DNA of 64,000 nucleotides, from the NCBI GenBank assembly GCA_946403845.1, contig CAMJBL010000009.1, positions 1 to 64,000 of the forward strand. Reading direction: 5' to 3'. The notes beneath the pieces were generated by a model. The model was not told the DNA's origin and did not search any database. It saw nothing but the letters and a program-made list of their open reading frames with translations. The DNA comes from an uncultured Prevotella sp. Lineage in GTDB: Bacteria > Bacteroidota > Bacteroidia > Bacteroidales > Bacteroidaceae. This document shows, in pieces, positions 49,001 to 56,989 of this stretch. A program made the position numbers and the translations under genes. Every line of letters begins with the position of its first letter. Positions within the stretch are counted from its first letter, which is position 1.

Positions 49001-50053
49001 ATGAAGAAAGAGCATATCCTTGTCATCCGCTTCTCGTCGTTAGGCGACATCGCCATGACGGTACCAGTAGTGTGGTCATTGGCTAATCAATATCCTGATA
49101 TTCGCATCACGGTTCTGAGTCGCGGATATGCCCGTACGCTTTTTGCCGATTTGGCGCCCAATGTGAATTTCATGGAGGCAGACCTCAAAATAGAGTATCA
49201 TGGCATCAAGGGTTTGAATGCGCTCTATCGTCGTCTGGTAGCCAAGCAGTTCACCAAGGTGGCTGACCTGCACAATGTGCTTCGTTCAGAGTATCTGCGT
49301 ATGCGCTTTAACTTGGGCCGCTATCGCGTGGAGCATATCAATAAGCATCGCAAAGACCGTCGCCATCTGGTATCGTATAAGAAAAAGGTCAGAAAGCAGC
49401 TACCCACCACATTTGAGAACTATCTGGAGGTATTCAGACAGTTGGGCTATCCCGTCGACATCCAGCAGTTCCATTCCATTTTTCCTGAAGAGGGTGGCAA
49501 TCTGAATCTTCTCCCTAAGGAGATTGGTCCTAAGAAGAATTTCGAACAATGGATTGGGATTGCGCCCTTTGCGGCCCATCAGGGCAAGGTCTATCCGCCA
49601 CGACTGATGGAACAGGTAATCCATCAACTATTGGATAAATACCCCAAATGCCGCATCTTCTTCTTTGGCAAGGGACATGATGAAGACAAGTATCTCAGTA
49701 TGTGGTGTGCCCAATATCGTCAATGTATCAATGCCACCCAGTATTGCGAGAACATGTATCAGGAACTCATCATTATGAGTCACCTGGATGTCATGCTGTC
49801 GATGGACTCCGCCAATATGCATCTGGCTTCGTTGACGGCTGTACCTGTAGTGAGCGTCTGGGGAGCCACGCATCCCTATGCGGGTTTCTTAGGCTTCGGA
49901 CAGCCGAAGGAAAATATCATCCAGCTCGACCTCGACTGCAGACCTTGCAGTATCTATGGTCAGAAACCTTGTCAGCGTGGCGACTATGCCTGTATGAAGA
50001 ACATTCCGCCAGAGCGGATTGTTGAGAGAATAGAATCTATTATTAATAACTAA
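49001..50053 (+). CDS. Glycosyltransferase family 9 (heptosyltransferase-like)
   Basis: This 350-residue protein has the GT9 two-domain layout. It opens HILVIRFSSLGDIAMTVPVVWSL, has the mid-domain IGIAPFAAHQGKVYPP with the lysine and proline of the sugar-nucleotide site, and closes with LSMDSANMHLASLTAVPVVSVWGATHP. It probably adds a heptose or related sugar to the lipid A core. The gene is paired with DUF4254. Confidence 0.88.
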   Translation: MKKEHILVIRFSSLGDIAMTVPVVWSLANQYPDIRITVLSRGYARTLFADLAPNVNFMEADLKIEYHGIKGLNALYRRLVAKQFTKVADLHNVLRSEYLRMRFNLGRYRVEHINKHRKDRRHLVSYKKKVRKQLPTTFENYLEVFRQLGYPVDIQQFHSIFPEEGGNLNLLPKEIGPKKNFEQWIGIAPFAAHQGKVYPPRLMEQVIHQLLDKYPKCRIFFFGKGHDEDKYLSMWCAQYRQCINATQYCENMYQELIIMSHLDVMLSMDSANMHLASLTAVPVVSVWGATHPYAGFLGFGQPKENIIQLDLDCRPCSIYGQKPCQRGDYACMKNIPPERIVERIESIINN

Positions 50054-50068
50054 AAAACAAGTACGATT

Positions 50069-50233
50069 ATGAAAAAGTATGTTTGCGACGTTTGTGGTTA
50101 TGTATATGACCCTGCGGAGGGTGATGCTGATGGCGGCATCGCTCCAGGTACAGCATTCGAAGACATCCCCGATGATTGGGTATGCCCAGTCTGTGGCGTA
50201 GGAAAGAGTGATTTCTCACCTGTTGATGAGTAA
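50069..50233 (+). CDS. Rubredoxin
   Basis: This 54-residue protein has the iron site made of two CxxCG pairs: CDVCG at residues 6-10 and CPVCG near 39-43. It also has the conserved YVYDPAEGD and [11 protein letters not shown] blocks. It carries single electrons in redox or oxygen-protection pathways. It follows the GT9 gene by 15 bases and has its own terminator. Confidence 0.96.
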   Translation: MKKYVCDVCGYVYDPAEGDADGGIAPGTAFEDIPDDWVCPVCGVGKSDFSPVDE

Positions 50234-50243
50234 TGAAAGAATA

Positions 50244-50269
50244 ATCCCCGTTGTAGCGGGGATTTTTTT
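50244..50269 (+). terminator. Terminator after rubredoxin
   Basis: ATCCCCG, loop TTGTA, GCGGGGAT, then seven T. It reaches the end of the convergent trmH-like gene. Confidence 0.85.
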
Positions 50270-50795
50270 ATAACATGGTCTGGGCGAAATGCCAGATGAT
50301 AATGCCTGCCGTAACAGAGACGTTCATCGAATGCTTGGTACCAAACTGTGGAATCTCCAGACAGCCATCAGAAGCATCGATGACCTCCTGATGCACACCC
50401 TTTACCTCGTTACCTAAGACAACAGCATATCTTTTCCCTTTTTCCGGCTTGAAATCCTGCAGCATCGTCGAGCCGTGCGCCTGCTCTACCGAGTATACTT
50501 CAATACCAGCCTCTTTAAGTGCGATAAGTGCCTCTTTAGCAGAATTAAAAGCCTTCCATTCTACGCTATCCTCCGCTCCTAAAGCCGTCTTATGGATCTC
50601 AGCACTCGGAGGTGTCGAGGTGATGCCACAAAGATAGACTGCCTCGATACGGAAGGCATCGCCTGTACGAAACACACTACCTACATTATGCATCGAACGC
50701 ACATCGTCGAGTACCACGATCAATGGCAATTTCTCTGCCTGTTTGAATTCATCCACAGACAGACGCTGCATTTCTATCGTCCTTAACTTTTTCAT
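50268..50795 (-). CDS. TrmH/SpoU-family RNA 2-prime-O-methyltransferase
   Basis: The protein has 175 residues from ATG 50795 (MKKLRTIEMQRL). SPOUT knot motifs are VLDDVRSMHNVGSVFRT (motif 1), VLGNEVKGV (motif 2) and IPQFGTKHSMNVSVTAGI (motif 3). It methylates a ribose in tRNA or rRNA; the exact target is unknown. A longer start at 50909 is unlikely because it runs through the promoter area. Confidence 0.9.
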   Translation of the reverse strand: MKKLRTIEMQRLSVDEFKQAEKLPLIVVLDDVRSMHNVGSVFRTGDAFRIEAVYLCGITSTPPSAEIHKTALGAEDSVEWKAFNSAKEALIALKEAGIEVYSVEQAHGSTMLQDFKPEKGKRYAVVLGNEVKGVHQEVIDASDGCLEIPQFGTKHSMNVSVTAGIIIWHFAQTML

Positions 50796-50862
50796 TTTGG
50801 TTGCAAAATTATATAAAAATGTATAAACTACAAAATTAGGAAAGTATTTTCTCTTTTTTGCT

Positions 50863-50892
50863 TTGTTCGAATTGTTTTTTTTTGTATCTTTG
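50863..50892 (+). promoter_or_regulatory. Promoter of the CE15-like esterase gene
   Basis: TTG at 50863-50865, 19-base spacer, TATCTTTG at 50885-50892, 37 bases before the start. Confidence 0.75.
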
Positions 50893-50929
50893 GCGCCAGA
50901 ATCAGTCAACTATACATTATTAATTACTT

Positions 50930-52153
50930 ATGAAGATGAAAAAACAACTTTTTATGTCACTGGTTCTGCTTTGTGGCGTCAGCGTTGGCTATGCCCAGAA
51001 GCAGAAAGGAAACGTACCCCTCGTTTATGAAGTAGAGAATACGGGCAGCAAATTTGCTGCCCCGAAGATGCCTACAATTGATGCGCTGCCTGAAATCCGT
51101 GAGTTGCCCGACCCCCTGAAATGGAGTGATGGCAAAGGTAAGGTCAAGAGCTTTAAGGATTGGTCAAAGCGTCGCAGCGAGATCTCAAATATGATTCAGC
51201 ACTATGGCATAGGTACCAAACCTACTGTTTCTAATGGAGCTGTGAAAGCAAGGATGTCGGGCGATACCCTGATTGTCGACGTTACTGTGAATGGTCAGAC
51301 GCTGACTCTCAGTTCCACCATCACCTATCCCAAGGTTGGAAATCCACCTTATGCCCTGATGATCGGTACCAGTATGCTGGCACTCCCACGACAACTCTTC
51401 GCAGATCGTCCTATCGCCATTATGAACTATCGCGAGAAGCAGGTAAATGACTACGGACAGATGGGTAGGCATCATGAAAGAGGTGAGCATAATTTCGATC
51501 GTCTCTATCCGGAACTGAAAGATAATGGCGCCTACAGCGAATGGGCCTGGGGTCTGAGTCGTCTGATTGATGGTTTACAGCAATTAGGGCCTGAGGTTAC
51601 GAAGATTGATACCAAACATATTGGTGTGTCTGGTTGCTCTTATGCTGGTAAGATGGCACTCTATTGTGGTGCTTTCGATGAGCGCATTGCCCTGACTATA
51701 GCTCAGGAACCTGGTGGTGGTGGTGCAGCTGCCTGGCGTACGTCTCATGAGTCTACTTTGAAGGGAAAGAATCTGGAAGACCTCGATAAGACGGATTATC
51801 ATTGGTTTATGGAAAGCCAGAAGGAGAATTTCCATGGGGATTCTGTCTATCGTCTGCCTTACGATCAACATGAACTTTGTACGATGGTTTGTCCTCGAGC
51901 CTTATTGCTGTTAGGAAATCCTGACTACGAGTGGTTGGCAGATGGTTCGATGGTTGTCTCAGCCAAAGCAGCCAAGGAAGTTTGGAAATTCTTTGGTATT
52001 GATGATCGTTTCGGATATTCTATTGTCGAAGGTCACGGACATTGTCAGTTGCCTGAACGTCAATTCCCAGAGGTGCAGGCTTTCATTGATAAGTTCCTGT
52101 TAGGTAAGGAAGCTAATACCAAGGATATTCAAGTAGTATCAGGCATCAAATAA
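50930..52153 (+). CDS. CE15-like glucuronoyl esterase, exported
   Basis: The protein has 407 residues (ATG 50930 or 50936), with the signal peptide ending at GYAQ. The nucleophile motif is GVSGCSYAGKMAL with Ser237, close to the GCSRNGK of CE15 enzymes. FDERIALTIAQEPGGGGAAAWR carries the conserved Glu, and EGHGHCQLPERQ the His. CE15 enzymes cut ester links between lignin and glucuronoxylan. Together with the two-domain esterase at 13.5 kb this suggests hemicellulose side-chain removal. Confidence 0.82.
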   Translation: MKMKKQLFMSLVLLCGVSVGYAQKQKGNVPLVYEVENTGSKFAAPKMPTIDALPEIRELPDPLKWSDGKGKVKSFKDWSKRRSEISNMIQHYGIGTKPTVSNGAVKARMSGDTLIVDVTVNGQTLTLSSTITYPKVGNPPYALMIGTSMLALPRQLFADRPIAIMNYREKQVNDYGQMGRHHERGEHNFDRLYPELKDNGAYSEWAWGLSRLIDGLQQLGPEVTKIDTKHIGVSGCSYAGKMALYCGAFDERIALTIAQEPGGGGAAAWRTSHESTLKGKNLEDLDKTDYHWFMESQKENFHGDSVYRLPYDQHELCTMVCPRALLLLGNPDYEWLADGSMVVSAKAAKEVWKFFGIDDRFGYSIVEGHGHCQLPERQFPEVQAFIDKFLLGKEANTKDIQVVSGIK

Positions 52154-52155
52154 GG

Positions 52156-52329
52156 TGTGGATAACTATGTGAATAACTTGTGTAAAACTATGGAATTTTC
52201 TACCCGCTGTCTTGGCAGCGGGTATATTTTTGGGTTTATTCTTGCATAATACGCACATTTTCCACATATTTTTGCTGAAAAAAGATATAAACTTATTAAT
52301 TTTGCACCAAAATAGAAAAATGTGGATAA
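52156..52329. other. Group of DnaA boxes, candidate origin-like region
   Basis: TGTGGATAA, the perfect complement of the DnaA box TTATCCACA, occurs at 52156-52164 and 52321-52329. One-mismatch copies are TGTGAATAA at 52168-52176 and TTTTCCACA at 52258-52266. An AT-rich stretch follows before nadA (52470-52511). The density is higher than expected by chance in 174 bases. dnaA and dnaN are not in the window. Confidence 0.45.
52201..52229 (+). terminator. Terminator of the CE15-like gene
   Basis: TACCCGCT, loop GTCTTGGC, AGCGGGTA, followed by TATTTTT. Confidence 0.8.
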
Positions 52330-52511
52330 CTATGCTTAGGTATTCATTATCAGAGAGAAAGAATTCACAAGAGTAATGAATAATGACTTTTTTAAGGTGA
52401 ATAAACAAACTGGCAAGAAAATCGCTAAAAAGTTTCCAACTTATTAACGCCATATCATCCTATTCATTCTATTTTAAAAAAGAAAAGAAAAAATAAAAAG
52501 ATAATATATTG

Positions 52512-53501
52512 ATGTTGAAAAAGGAGTGGATCAAACAAGGTTTTATTGATGAACCTGTAGCAGAAGGTACAGACCTGAAGGCTGAAATCAGAAAGATGTG
52601 TAAGGAAAAGGATGCTATTATCCTGGCACACTATTATACAATAGGTGACATACAAGACATAGCAGACTTTGTAGGCGATTCTCTGGCTTTGGCTCGAAAG
52701 GCTGCAGAGACGGATGCGAAAGTGATGGTGATGTGTGGTGTGCATTTTATGGCAGAAACCTGTAAGCTGTTATCACCAGAGAAGACTGTACTTTGTCCTG
52801 ATCTGAATGCTGGCTGTTCTTTGGCTGATTCGTGTAATGCTGAGGATCTGAAGAAATATAAGAAAGAGCATCCTGGCTATCAGGTTATCTCCTATGTCAA
52901 TACGACTGCTGCTGTCAAGGCTCTGACAGATGTCGTTGTAACTTCTGGTAATGCCAAGAAAGTTGTGGATCAGTTGCCAAAGGATGCCAAACTGATTTTT
53001 GGTCCTGATTATAATTTAGGTAATTATATCAATGAGGTAACAGGTCGACAGATGCTGCTTTGGAATGGTGGCTGTTATGTGCATGAACGTTTTTCTGTTT
53101 CAAAGATCATAGAATTGAAAAAACAATATCCTGATGCGATCGTCATGGCTCATTTGGAGTGTAAGGGTCCTGTTTTGGCATTGGCTGATGTAAAGGGTAG
53201 TACCGCAACGATGTTGAACTATGCCCAGCAGAGCGACCAGAAGCAGTTTATCGTAGCCACAGAGGCCGGTATTCTGCATGAGATGCAGCGAACCTGTCCT
53301 GATAAGGAATTTATCCCTGTGCCTCCTGAAATCAGCGAGAGCGGGCTTGAATGCAGCTGTAATGAGTGTCAGTATATGAAGATGAATTCCTTGCTGAAAA
53401 TCTATAATGCCTTGAAGTATGGCTGGCCTTCTGTAGAGGTAGATCCAAAAATTGCCAAGAAAGCTGTGAAGCCTATCAATAGGATGCTGGAATTGAGCTA
53501 A
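52512..53501 (+). CDS. nadA: Quinolinate synthase
   Basis: This 329-residue enzyme (ATG 52512) condenses iminoaspartate with dihydroxyacetone phosphate in NAD synthesis. Three cysteines for the [4Fe-4S] cluster fit: one in LCPDLNAGCSLADSC, one in the LECKGP segment, and the ECSCNEC group near residue 282. The AHYYTIGDIQDIADFVGDSLALA block is typical. The gene stands alone; nadB and nadC are not nearby. The 358-base gap before it holds the DnaA boxes and a terminator. Confidence 0.95.
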   Translation: MLKKEWIKQGFIDEPVAEGTDLKAEIRKMCKEKDAIILAHYYTIGDIQDIADFVGDSLALARKAAETDAKVMVMCGVHFMAETCKLLSPEKTVLCPDLNAGCSLADSCNAEDLKKYKKEHPGYQVISYVNTTAAVKALTDVVVTSGNAKKVVDQLPKDAKLIFGPDYNLGNYINEVTGRQMLLWNGGCYVHERFSVSKIIELKKQYPDAIVMAHLECKGPVLALADVKGSTATMLNYAQQSDQKQFIVATEAGILHEMQRTCPDKEFIPVPPEISESGLECSCNECQYMKMNSLLKIYNALKYGWPSVEVDPKIAKKAVKPINRMLELS

Positions 53502-53504
53502 GTT

Positions 53505-55457
53505 TTATATGACAGCAATCTTGCAAACGGTGCCTTTCTCACCTTTGCTTGTAGCTGTAATCACCATATAGATGCCTGATGCAACACGTTTGCCTTGACG
53601 GTCCTTACCGTCCCAGGTAAACGAGCCACCATTGCTACGACCTTCTGCCACCAGGATACCACTGGATGTGATAATCTTCACATCTGCATCATAGGTGAGT
53701 CCTACAATTGTAATCAGCCCATTGTAGTCGGGTGTGACAGGATTCGGATAGGCATAGACATTATCCTTTGTCATTTCCTGTGTGGGTGCCGTAGCATCGC
53801 TGCGATAAGAGCAGAGACCGTTTTCTGTGAGGAAATACACCAAGCCTGTCTGATGATTGATGGCTATAGAATAGATCTGGTCAGAGAGCAAGGGGGAGTT
53901 TTCTGTAGAGAGGTGACTGATTTGCGTCATATTATCGGCACTAATAAGGAAGGCGCCAATACCATTGGTAGCAAACCATTTACGATTACCTCCATCAATC
54001 GCGATGTGACTGACGCTGACGCCTGAGAGCAGATAGTCGGCATAGTTGGTACCATCATTGCGAGGTACCTTTACTTGCTGTAAAGTGACACTCCCCTGCC
54101 CTACTTCATTCTTATCGATATAGAAAGGTCCTAAATCCGTTCCTACCCAGATATTACCTTCTTTATCTTCTGTTACGCAGTAGACGAAATTAGGACTGTA
54201 TCGTGTACCATCTTGATTGACAAACGAGTTGTAGGCTACTGTCTGATTCGTTTCAGTATTAAAGCAGAACAGCGTCTGTTCTATCCATGAAGTATTGACA
54301 AACCAAAGCAGACCTCTGCTATCGAAAATCATATTTCTCAAACCTCCCCAGGCGACACCATCCCCATCTTCAAGCAGTTTCTGATGGTAGTCTTCCCATT
54401 GTCCGTCTTTCGTAAGCAACAACAGATTAACACCTTTAGCCTGACTGTTGATCACCCAAAGACGACCTTGCTGATCGTATTTGATGCCATTGACAAGTAC
54501 AAAGTTATTATCCAATTGGTTACCTCGATCGTAAGCACCTTTTAATGGACTATTGTCCTGATTATAGAAATTGATCAACTTACCATTCCTGAACTCATAG
54601 AGTCCGCTCTTTCCGCCTGCAGCCACATGACTTTCGTCTGTAGGGTCGATGCTGATACAGTTGACATCCCAATAATTGTAGCCTGTTTTCTGACTGATTT
54701 CGTCTTCATAGACAGTCCAGTTGTCGCCATCGAAAACCTGCACCGTACCAGGATAGTTCTTATCTGCAATACCAGACAGGAAATGTCCGCCTGTGGTATA
54801 GAGCTTACCATTCAGGAATTCTGACTCATAGAAATAGTTATACTTAGGGCCTCCAGGCAGCAGACTTGATACCAGCGTGAGATTGGCCTGCAGATCCTTG
54901 TATTCATCGTAGTCGGGCAGGCTGGTGGGATATTCAGGATGGCCATTAAAATAGGTTTCTGCGATTTCTGCCTTCTGGACATTCACCTTCACGAGTCCGA
55001 AGGGACAATGGAGCCAGGCAAATACACCATCGATGGTAATCTTCGAAACGGTCTTATCCTCCGTCATCGTCTTGCTATAGAGGGCAGAGATATTGGTAAT
55101 CTCACCATTGGTATCCAGGAGGTCGATATTGGCGTCCTGATAGACGATGATAAGCCGTTTGGCCTGAGGACACCAGGCGATATGTGTGATATAGGTGTCC
55201 GAAAGACCATTCACCTTATCGTAGGTGGTGATACTCTGGTCGTTCTTGTTGTATTGGTAGACATCATTCGAGGCCAAGACAAACAACTGATGGCCTGCCT
55301 CGCAGATATTCTGCACATCGTGATAGGCGAGATGGTTCTGCCAGGAGCCAACCTGGGCGAAGGAAGTGAAAAGTGAAAAGTGAAAAGTGAAAAGTAGTGG
55401 CAGGATTCTCTGCCACCATAAACTACTTCTTCTATTCAGACATTTCTCACTATTCAT
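53505..55457 (-). CDS. porZ: PorZ-like type IX secretion system surface protein
   Basis: This 650-residue protein has a signal peptide (core LLFTFHFSLFTSFAQ). Two propeller-like domains follow (AQVGSWQNHLAYHDVQNI..., SNDVYQYNKNDQSITTYDKVNGLSD, DGNWTVYEDE-type strands). It ends in a C-terminal sorting-type domain (NVYAYPNPVTPDYNG...GIYMVITATS...KIAVI). In Porphyromonas, PorZ belongs to the surface complex that attaches cargo to anionic lipopolysaccharide. The start codon and signal peptide are encoded within a pair of repeat arrays. Confidence 0.88.
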   Translation of the reverse strand: MNSEKCLNRRSSLWWQRILPLLFTFHFSLFTSFAQVGSWQNHLAYHDVQNICEAGHQLFVLASNDVYQYNKNDQSITTYDKVNGLSDTYITHIAWCPQAKRLIIVYQDANIDLLDTNGEITNISALYSKTMTEDKTVSKITIDGVFAWLHCPFGLVKVNVQKAEIAETYFNGHPEYPTSLPDYDEYKDLQANLTLVSSLLPGGPKYNYFYESEFLNGKLYTTGGHFLSGIADKNYPGTVQVFDGDNWTVYEDEISQKTGYNYWDVNCISIDPTDESHVAAGGKSGLYEFRNGKLINFYNQDNSPLKGAYDRGNQLDNNFVLVNGIKYDQQGRLWVINSQAKGVNLLLLTKDGQWEDYHQKLLEDGDGVAWGGLRNMIFDSRGLLWFVNTSWIEQTLFCFNTETNQTVAYNSFVNQDGTRYSPNFVYCVTEDKEGNIWVGTDLGPFYIDKNEVGQGSVTLQQVKVPRNDGTNYADYLLSGVSVSHIAIDGGNRKWFATNGIGAFLISADNMTQISHLSTENSPLLSDQIYSIAINHQTGLVYFLTENGLCSYRSDATAPTQEMTKDNVYAYPNPVTPDYNGLITIVGLTYDADVKIITSSGILVAEGRSNGGSFTWDGKDRQGKRVASGIYMVITATSKGEKGTVCKIAVI

Positions 55458-55480
55458 TATTCACTATTCACTATTCATTT
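55363..55480. repeat. Inverted pair of GTGAAAA / GTGAATA arrays around the porZ start
   Basis: Arm one at 55363-55397 has four GTGAAAA units and encodes the PorZ signal-peptide core. Arm two at 55444-55480 has ATTCACT units, carries the porZ start codon and the rdgB stop codon, and fills the gap between the genes. The arms are inverted, 46 bases apart. Confidence 0.87.
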
Positions 55481-56989
55481 TTTCAACAGATAGTCAGCCA
55501 GTTTCTGTGCAGCTTGTGCGCGATGGCTGATACTGTTCTTGATATTCACGCCCAACTCAGCGAACGTCTTGTTGTAACCACTAGGCTGGAAGATGGGATC
55601 ATAGCCGAAGCCCTCTCCTCCCCTACGTTCTTGGGTGATTTCACCATTGACGATGCCTTCGAAAAAGGTTTCCTTTCCGTTTATTATTAACGCAATAACG
55701 GTGCGGAATCTTGCCTTACGATTGTTATTATTCTCTAATTCGCCCAATAGTTTCTTCATATTAGCATTCGAGTCGTGGCCTTCTCCACCTGCATAACGGG
55801 CACTATAGACGCCAGGCGCGCCTCCCAACGCATCTACTTCGAGACCTGTATCATCGGCAAAGCAGTTAATATGGTATTTATCATACACGTAACGGGCTTT
55901 GATAAGGGCATTATCCTTCAGGGTCTGTCCCTTTTCAGGAATATCCTCGTTACAGCCAATGTCCGACAAAGAGACCACTTCAAACTTATTACCCAGGATT
56001 TTCCTGATCTCCGTCAGTTTGTTCAAGTTGTTGGTAGCAAATACTATTTTCATCTTTTTCTTATCTTCTTTGATTTTAACATGCATCTCGTCGAAACCTT
56101 CACCATACACACCAATAACAGAACTCTGTGAAACGAAAGCCTGAGGGTCGATCATCTTGATGAGACGGAAGATATAGGTACTCTCATTCTTCCTGGCCAG
56201 GATACAGAGCACTTTCATATCCTGCCCTGTGTACCAGCCATGACCATCGAGAATGGTCACACCATGATGCATCTCCGTACCGATGGCATTGGCTATCTCC
56301 TGCCATTTTCGCGTGAAAATCAGAAACTGCACAGACTGTCGTCTGGCATTCATCACATAGTCGAGCGTATAGTTCTCCATCGCCATCACACAGAATCCGA
56401 ACATCACCTTGTGGGCGCGTTCGAGATAGGTGCCAAACTGGGGAAAGAACATACAAGAGCCGATGATGCAGAAGTCGGCAGCTAACAAGACATTTCCCAA
56501 AGATACGTTTGGATGGAACTTATTCACAGAGGCAGCGATGATATCCGTACCACCTGTTGAACCATTGTTGGAGAACACCGTAGCCAGCGCGATACCTGTC
56601 AGTACACAGCCAATAATCATCGACATGAAATCCTGACCTTCGCCCATCAGTTTAAAGGGCAGTCCATTTTCCTGCTTGGGCAATAGATCCTGCGCAAACT
56701 TCAGCATGAAGTAGAGGGTGAAGATGGCAAAGATGGTTTTCATCAAGAACTTCCATCCAAGAATCTTCAGCGCTACCAGCAACAGGATGCCGTTGATGAT
56801 GATATAGGTATTTTCCAGATGGAATCCTGTGGCGTAGTAGATGATGGCTGAAAGACCTGTCACACCTCCTGCCACAATCTGATAGGGCATCAGGAAAACG
56901 GTGAAGGCAACCGTATAAATGGCGAGACCAAGGGCTATAAAGAAATAGTCCTTGGCTTCGTTCAGTATGATTTTGTGATCGAGGGTCAT
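55475..56989 (-). CDS. rdgB: Fused YitT-family membrane protein and XTP/dITP diphosphatase
   Basis: This is one 504-codon frame. Residues 1-312 are a YitT/DUF2179 protein: five to six membrane helices ([16 protein letters not shown]...) and a soluble C-terminal DUF2179 part ([23 protein letters not shown]). Residues 313-504 are a complete RdgB/HAM1 enzyme ([52 protein letters not shown]) that removes inosine and xanthosine triphosphates. The joint [12 protein letters not shown] has no stop. An internal ATG at 56053 with a purine-rich upstream stretch could also start RdgB alone. Most relatives, as I know them, have two genes. Confidence 0.85.
   Translation of the reverse strand: MTLDHKIILNEAKDYFFIALGLAIYTVAFTVFLMPYQIVAGGVTGLSAIIYYATGFHLENTYIIINGILLLVALKILGWKFLMKTIFAIFTLYFMLKFAQDLLPKQENGLPFKLMGEGQDFMSMIIGCVLTGIALATVFSNNGSTGGTDIIAASVNKFHPNVSLGNVLLAADFCIIGSCMFFPQFGTYLERAHKVMFGFCVMAMENYTLDYVMNARRQSVQFLIFTRKWQEIANAIGTEMHHGVTILDGHGWYTGQDMKVLCILARKNESTYIFRLIKMIDPQAFVSQSSVIGVYGEGFDEMHVKIKEDKKKMKIVFATNNLNKLTEIRKILGNKFEVVSLSDIGCNEDIPEKGQTLKDNALIKARYVYDKYHINCFADDTGLEVDALGGAPGVYSARYAGGEGHDSNANMKKLLGELENNNNRKARFRTVIALIINGKETFFEGIVNGEITQERRGGEGFGYDPIFQPSGYNKTFAELGVNIKNSISHRAQAAQKLADYLLKK

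Noticed and set aside
56051..56060. Frameshift or sequencing error joining yitT and rdgB
   Set aside because: The frame is continuous through a sensible lysine-rich linker and both domains are complete, so a real fusion is more likely, although strain comparison is needed to be sure.
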